Assembly (NCBI RefSeq): GCF_001428665.1 | Contig: NZ_LMIJ01000011.1 | Location: 185,859 to 249,858, forward strand | Direction: 5' to 3' | Length of the DNA: 64,000 nt | Source: Acidovorax sp. Root219 | Lineage (GTDB): Bacteria; Pseudomonadota; Gammaproteobacteria; Burkholderiales; Burkholderiaceae_C | The notes under the pieces: generated by a model | What the model saw: only the letters and a program-made list of their open reading frames with translations | Told to the model about the DNA's origin: nothing | Database searches by the model: none | In this document: positions 60,372-64,000 of the stretch, in pieces | Layout of the letters: the number at the start of each line of letters is the position of its first letter | How positions within the stretch are numbered: position 1 is the stretch's first letter | Position numbers and translations under genes: made by a program

Positions 60372-61145
60372 ATGAGCGCCTTTCTTGAAGAACGCGTATT
60401 GACCGTCAACCACCTGACGGACCGCCTGTTTTCCTTCACCACCACGCGCGATACCGCGCTGCGGTTCTCCAACGGCCATTTCACGATGATCGGCCTGCGC
60501 GTGAACGGCAAGCCGCTGCTGCGCGCCTACAGCATCGCCAGCGCCAACTACGAGGAACACCTGGAGTTCCTGTCGATCAAGGTGCCCGACGGCCCGCTGA
60601 CCTCGCGCCTGCAGAACATCCAGGTGGGCGACTCCATTGTCGTGGGCAAGAAGCCCACCGGCACCCTGCTGATCGACTACCTGCTGCCCGCCAAGCGGCT
60701 GTACATGCTCTCCACCGGCACCGGCCTGGCCCCCTTCCTGAGCCTGATCCGCGACCCCGAGACCTACGAGAAGTTCGAGGAAGTGGTGCTGGTGCACGGC
60801 GTGCGCGAGGTCAAGGAGCTGGCCTACCACGACTACATCACCGAAGAGTTGCCCAAGCACGAGTTCCTGGGCGAGATGGTGAGCAAGCAGCTCAAGTACT
60901 ACCCCACCGTGACGCGCGAGGATTTCAAGCACCAGGGCCGCGTGACCACCGTGATCGAAAACGGCCAGCTCGCCCGCGACCTGGGCCTGCCAGCGCTGAA
61001 CCCGGTGGAAGACCGGGTGATGATCTGCGGCAGCCCCGAGATGCTGCGCGACCTCAAGCACATGATGGAAGTGCGCGGCTTCAAGGAAGGCAACACCACG
61101 AAGCCCGGCGACTTTGTGATCGAACGAGCCTTCGCTGAGCAGTAA
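60372..61145 (+). CDS. fpr: Ferredoxin-NADP+ reductase (Fpr type)
   Basis: 257 residues. The FAD motif is RAYSIASANYEEHLEFLSIK, the NADP-binding region is YMLSTGTGLAPFLSLIRDPE, then MICGSPEMLRDLKHMMEVRG, and the C-terminal FVIERAFAEQ extension marks the bacterial subclass (FprA/Fpr). It moves electrons between NADPH and ferredoxin. Such enzymes are also housekeeping in oxidative-stress defence; placement right after fdxA and between hnr and ena argues for service to the nicotinate pathway here. Confidence 0.92.
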   Translation: MSAFLEERVLTVNHLTDRLFSFTTTRDTALRFSNGHFTMIGLRVNGKPLLRAYSIASANYEEHLEFLSIKVPDGPLTSRLQNIQVGDSIVVGKKPTGTLLIDYLLPAKRLYMLSTGTGLAPFLSLIRDPETYEKFEEVVLVHGVREVKELAYHDYITEELPKHEFLGEMVSKQLKYYPTVTREDFKHQGRVTTVIENGQLARDLGLPALNPVEDRVMICGSPEMLRDLKHMMEVRGFKEGNTTKPGDFVIERAFAEQ

Positions 61146-61206
61146 TATCCCCGGCAGGCCCGGTCCCTGCATGGCAGGGGCTGCCCTGCCACCCAACGGA
61201 TCATCC

Positions 61207-61893
61207 ATGTCGGCTACACCCACCAAGACCCGGACTGCTTCCACCCGCGCCCCCTCGACACGCCGCACCGGCGTGCGCGAGCAGGCGGCCCAGACCACGC
61301 GCGACAACATCCTCAAGGCGGCGATCAAGGTGTTCGCACGCTACGGCTATGAAGGCGGCAGCGTGGAGAAGATCTCCAAGGCCGCCAAGTCCTTCGACCG
61401 GATGATCTACTACTACTTCGGCAGCAAGGAAGGCCTGTTCATCGAGGTGCTCGAAGAGATCTACCGGCGCATGAACGACGCCGAGTCGGCGCTGGACATC
61501 CGCCTCGAAACCCCGGTCGAAGCGCTCAAGTCGGTGGTCCGCTTCGTGAGCCAGTACTACCGCAAGCACCCCGAGTTCGTCACGCTGCTCAACACCGAGA
61601 ACCTGCACAAGGGCAAGCACATCTCCAAGTCGATGCGCGCGCGCGAGTATTCCTCGCCCGCCGTCTCGGTGATCGAGCAGGTGTTGGCCGCGGGCGTGGC
61701 CAGCCAGGAGTTCCGCGCCGACCTGCGCGCGCGCGACCTGTACCTGCTGATCGCCTCCATGGGCTACTTCTACCAGTCCAACCGCTACACGCTCTCGGCC
61801 TTCCTGGGCGAGGACATCGACCAGCCCGAGGCCGTGGCCCACTGGGACGAGTTCATGATCGATACCGTGCTGCGGACCGTGCGGGCGTCCTGA
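61207..61893 (+). CDS. TetR-family regulator, probable controller of the nicotinate cluster
   Basis: 228 residues. The TetR HTH is TRDNILKAAIKVFARYGYEG, GSVEKISKAAKSFDRMIYYY, FGSKEGLFIEVLEEIYRRM; a basic, disordered N-terminus (SATPTKTRTASTRAPSTRRT) precedes it. The C-terminal ligand domain resembles TetR_C proteins controlling degradation of aromatic or N-heterocyclic compounds. It lies between fpr and the enamidase-like gene. It is the only regulator gene in the cluster, so the 16-bp repeats at 59853-59890 and 62055-62070 are its likely sites. ATG 61171 is an alternative start. A GC-rich hairpin follows. Confidence 0.85.
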   Translation: MSATPTKTRTASTRAPSTRRTGVREQAAQTTRDNILKAAIKVFARYGYEGGSVEKISKAAKSFDRMIYYYFGSKEGLFIEVLEEIYRRMNDAESALDIRLETPVEALKSVVRFVSQYYRKHPEFVTLLNTENLHKGKHISKSMRAREYSSPAVSVIEQVLAAGVASQEFRADLRARDLYLLIASMGYFYQSNRYTLSAFLGEDIDQPEAVAHWDEFMIDTVLRTVRAS

Positions 61894-61941
61894 GGCGCAA
61901 CGCGCCCTCCCCGGGGCCCAAGGCCCATATCTTGCAAGAGC

Positions 61942-61970
61942 CCCCTGCCGATCCGGGCGATCGGCAGGGG
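61942..61970 (+). terminator. GC-rich hairpin after the TetR gene
   Basis: CCCCTGCCGAT-CCGGGCG-ATCGGCAGGGG is a perfect 11-bp stem about 50 bases after the TetR stop, with no T-run. It probably separates the fdxA-fpr-tetR unit from the enamidase promoter. Confidence 0.55.
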
Positions 61971-62054
61971 CGCAGCCTGCCCGCTTCACCGCAGCGCCTG
62001 ATCTGCCCCGAGACACTTTGCAGTGCTTGCCATCTTGCACGATGCCAGCCTCTT

Positions 62055-62070
62055 ATGTAGTATTCACTAC
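62055..62070. promoter_or_regulatory. Operator-like inverted repeat upstream of the enamidase gene
   Basis: TGTAGT-ATTC-ACTACA is a perfect 6-bp repeat with a 4-bp spacer, 68 bases before the ATG at 62138. The same layout appears twice between the reductase and ferredoxin genes, implying one regulator for both units. Confidence 0.65.
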
Positions 62071-62137
62071 ACGAATTGCAGCCCCACGATCGCCGCAGTT
62101 TGCCCCTCCCCTTCCACCAACCGACTGGTACCTTCCC

Positions 62138-63325
62138 ATGGCAGACATCTCCACCAATGCGGCCTCCGGCAAAGTCGTCATCAAGAACATCGGCCTGCTG
62201 CTCTCGGGCGACCTGGAACGCCCCATCCTCGACGCCGACACCATCGTCGTGAACGACGGCCTCATCGTGGCCGTGGGCCGCGAGAAGGACTGCGACACCG
62301 AACACGCGCGCACCACCATCGACGCGCGCCAGACCTGCGTGGCCCCCGGCCTGATCGACAGCCACGTACACCCCGTCTTCGGCGACTGGACGCCGCGCCA
62401 GAACCAGATCGGCTGGATCGACTCGACCATGAACGGCGGTGTGACCACCATGGTCTCGGCCGGCGAGGTGCACCTGCCCGGCAGGCCCAAGGACATCGTG
62501 GGCTTGAAGGCCCTGGCCATCACCGCGCAGCGCGCGTTCGACAACTTCCGCCCCGGCGGCGTGAAGGTGATCGCGGGTGCGCCCATCATCGAGAAGGGCA
62601 TGGTCGAGCAGGACTTCAAGGACATGGCCGATGCCGGCGTGACCCTGCTCGGCGAAGTCGGCCTGGGCACCGTGAAGGCCGGCTACGAGGCCCAGCAGAT
62701 GGTGGCCTGGGCACGCAAGTACGGCATCCAGAGCACCATCCACACGGGCGGGCCGTCCATACCCGGCTCGGGCCTGATCGACAAGGATGTGGTGCTGGAA
62801 GCCGATGCCGACGTGATCGGCCACATCAACGGCGGCCACACCTCGCTGCCCTGGAAGCATGTGTGCGAACTGTGCGAGAAGTCCTCGCGCGCCATCGAGC
62901 TGGTGCACAACGGCAACGAGAAGATCGCCATCGAGGCCGCACGCGCCGCCATGGAGCTCAAGTGCCCGCACCGCGTGATCCTGGGCACCGACGGGCCCGC
63001 AGGCTCGGGTGTGCAGCCCCTGGGCATGCTGCGCATGATTGCGCTGATCTCGAGCTTCGCCAACATCCCGGCCGAGCTGGTGTTCTGCTTTGCCACGGGC
63101 AACACGGCGCGCATCCGCAACCTCAACTGCGGGCTGATCGAGCCGGGTCGCGCGGCGGACTTCGTGTTCATGGACCGCGCCCAACACACGGCCGGAGCCA
63201 CGCTGCTCGAAAGCGTGCAACTGGGCGACATCCCCGGCATCGGGATGGTGATGATCGACGGCCTGGTGCGCTGCGGCCGCAGCCGCAACACGCCGCCCGC
63301 CACAGAGATCCCGGTCGTTCTCTGA
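62138..63325 (+). CDS. ena: Enamidase-like amidohydrolase
   Basis: 395 residues of the binuclear-metal amidohydrolase superfamily. The metal ligands are HxH in GLIDSHVHPVFGD, a bridging Glu in LLGEVGLGTVK, His in QSTIHTGGPSIPG, His in VIGHINGGHTS, and Asp in VILGTDGPAGSGV. The stretches GGVTTMVSAGEVHLPGRPKD and the C-terminal GRSRNTPPATE closely match what I recall of Eubacterium barkeri enamidase. That enzyme hydrolyses 1,4,5,6-tetrahydro-6-oxonicotinate in one deamidating, ring-opening step to 2-formylglutarate and ammonia. ATG 62138 is chosen over an upstream ATG (62018) because the latter would enclose the operator. It acts directly after the reductase in the proposed pathway. Confidence 0.83.
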   Translation: MADISTNAASGKVVIKNIGLLLSGDLERPILDADTIVVNDGLIVAVGREKDCDTEHARTTIDARQTCVAPGLIDSHVHPVFGDWTPRQNQIGWIDSTMNGGVTTMVSAGEVHLPGRPKDIVGLKALAITAQRAFDNFRPGGVKVIAGAPIIEKGMVEQDFKDMADAGVTLLGEVGLGTVKAGYEAQQMVAWARKYGIQSTIHTGGPSIPGSGLIDKDVVLEADADVIGHINGGHTSLPWKHVCELCEKSSRAIELVHNGNEKIAIEAARAAMELKCPHRVILGTDGPAGSGVQPLGMLRMIALISSFANIPAELVFCFATGNTARIRNLNCGLIEPGRAADFVFMDRAQHTAGATLLESVQLGDIPGIGMVMIDGLVRCGRSRNTPPATEIPVVL

Positions 63326-63421
63326 GCCCCGGCCTGGACGCCTTCAGCACACCTTCCTCATTCCCTGCGCAGGCCCACACGCCTGCGCGAACCTTTTCCT
63401 TGTACTGATGGAGTTCCTCCC

Positions 63422-64000
63422 ATGAAAGCAATCGTCGCCGTCAAGCGCGTGGTGGACTACAACGTGAAAGTCCGAGTCAAGTCGGACCAAACGGGTGTGG
63501 ACATCGCCAATGTGAAGATGAGCATGAACCCCTTTGACGAAATCGCCGTCGAAGAAGTCGTGCGCCTGAAAGAAAAAGGCCTGGTGACCGAAGTCATCGC
63601 CGTCTCCTGCGGCGTGGCCCAGTGCCAGGAAACCCTGCGCACCGCCATGGCCATCGGCGCCGACCGCGCCATCCTGGTCGAGACCGACGTCGAACTGCAG
63701 CCCCTGGCCGTGGCCAAGATCTTGAAAGCCCTGGTCGACAAGGAACAACCCGGCCTCGTGATCCTGGGCAAGCAGGCCATCGACGACGATGCCAACCAGA
63801 CCGGCCAGATGCTCGCCGCTTTGGCCGACCTGCCCCAGGCCACCTTCGCCAGCAAGGTGGAACTCACTGCCGACAAGGTCAGCGTCACCCGCGAAGTCGA
63901 CGGCGGCCTGGAAACCCTGTCCCTGACCCTGCCCGCCGTCATCACCACCGACCTGCGCCTGAACGAGCCCCGCTACGTCACCTTGCCCAACATCATGAAG
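63422..64000 (+). CDS. etfB: Electron transfer flavoprotein beta subunit, 3' end outside the window
   Basis: The first 193 codons are present: [20 protein letters not shown], then [20 protein letters not shown], and the AMP-binding region [23 protein letters not shown] accepts electrons from acyl-CoA dehydrogenases and hands them to the quinone pool via ETF-QO. The frame runs off the right edge; etfA should follow. It is probably housekeeping, but would also serve the acyl-CoA dehydrogenase at 35177 and any glutaryl-CoA dehydrogenase in nicotinate breakdown. The ATG is 96 bases after the enamidase stop. Confidence 0.93.
   Translation, partial: MKAIVAVKRVVDYNVKVRVKSDQTGVDIANVKMSMNPFDEIAVEEVVRLKEKGLVTEVIAVSCGVAQCQETLRTAMAIGADRAILVETDVELQPLAVAKILKALVDKEQPGLVILGKQAIDDDANQTGQMLAALADLPQATFASKVELTADKVSVTREVDGGLETLSLTLPAVITTDLRLNEPRYVTLPNIMK

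Noticed and set aside
62018..62137. Longer N-terminus for the enamidase-like protein from the upstream ATG at 62018
   Set aside because: It would run through the operator-like repeat and adds 40 residues unlike the family; ATG 62138 matches the expected start.

Overview
The window reads as the chromosome of a high-GC beta-proteobacterium of the Comamonadaceae type (Acidovorax/Delftia/Comamonas/Variovorax-like). The grounds are the many Bug/TTT-family solute receptors, NicAB-like molybdenum hydroxylase genes with a fused cytochrome c, Burkholderiales-style catabolic clusters, and a palindromic intergenic repeat of a kind I associate with that family. No rRNA, tRNA or CRISPR array was seen.

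Bases 1 to about 28,240 look like an accessory region or genomic island: lower GC, mosaic, with many broken genes. It holds the tail of a LuxR-type regulator, a GMC oxidoreductase with a SnoaL-like partner, a short-chain dehydrogenase cut after 27 codons by a 280-bp IS21-type deletion derivative, a GGDEF/EAL protein, and a four-gene operon (MoaF-like, double SnoaL-like, YcaC-like hydrolase, signal-less AmiC-type binding protein). These are followed by a LysR/RidA pair, an IS3-family deletion derivative, a DoxX/flavodoxin/OsmC/pirin operon, a decayed IS21 copy fused to plasmid- or ICE-type small genes, small regulators, and a module of three large tyrosine recombinases plus a small TnpC-like protein (23.2-28.2 kb). 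That module abuts comM, which is cut just after its Walker B region; the lost N-terminus is replaced by a new start codon and ribosome binding site.

From 28.9 kb the sequence is uniform GC-rich backbone with few broken genes. At 28.9-38.8 kb lies a hydroxycinnamate (ferulate/coumarate) degradation cluster: MarR regulator, CouO-like retro-Claisen hydrolase, crotonase, feruloyl-CoA synthase, SDR, acyl-CoA dehydrogenase, Bug receptor and a tannase/feruloyl esterase lipoprotein, with a palindromic operator in the divergent promoter. At 38.9-43.7 kb a GntR-controlled operon encodes a fumarase/aspartase-superfamily lyase, a Bug receptor and a class I fumarase.

The most interesting part is 44.7-63.3 kb. 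It combines a NicAB-like nicotinate hydroxylase, a Tat-exported nicotinamidase, a branched-chain-type ABC transporter with two binding proteins, two AA_synth (DUF1185) paralogues, a UPF0280/ApbE-like protein, a 6-hydroxynicotinate reductase-like protein, a 7Fe ferredoxin, a ferredoxin-NADP reductase, a TetR regulator and an enamidase-like amidohydrolase. Together they suggest nicotinamide/nicotinate catabolism by the reductive route (6-hydroxynicotinate to tetrahydro-6-oxonicotinate to 2-formylglutarate) known from Eubacterium barkeri, here in a proteobacterium and probably driven by NADPH through ferredoxin. A 16-bp inverted-repeat motif recurs at the reductase/ferredoxin divergent promoter and before the enamidase gene. 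The window ends inside the electron transfer flavoprotein beta-subunit gene.
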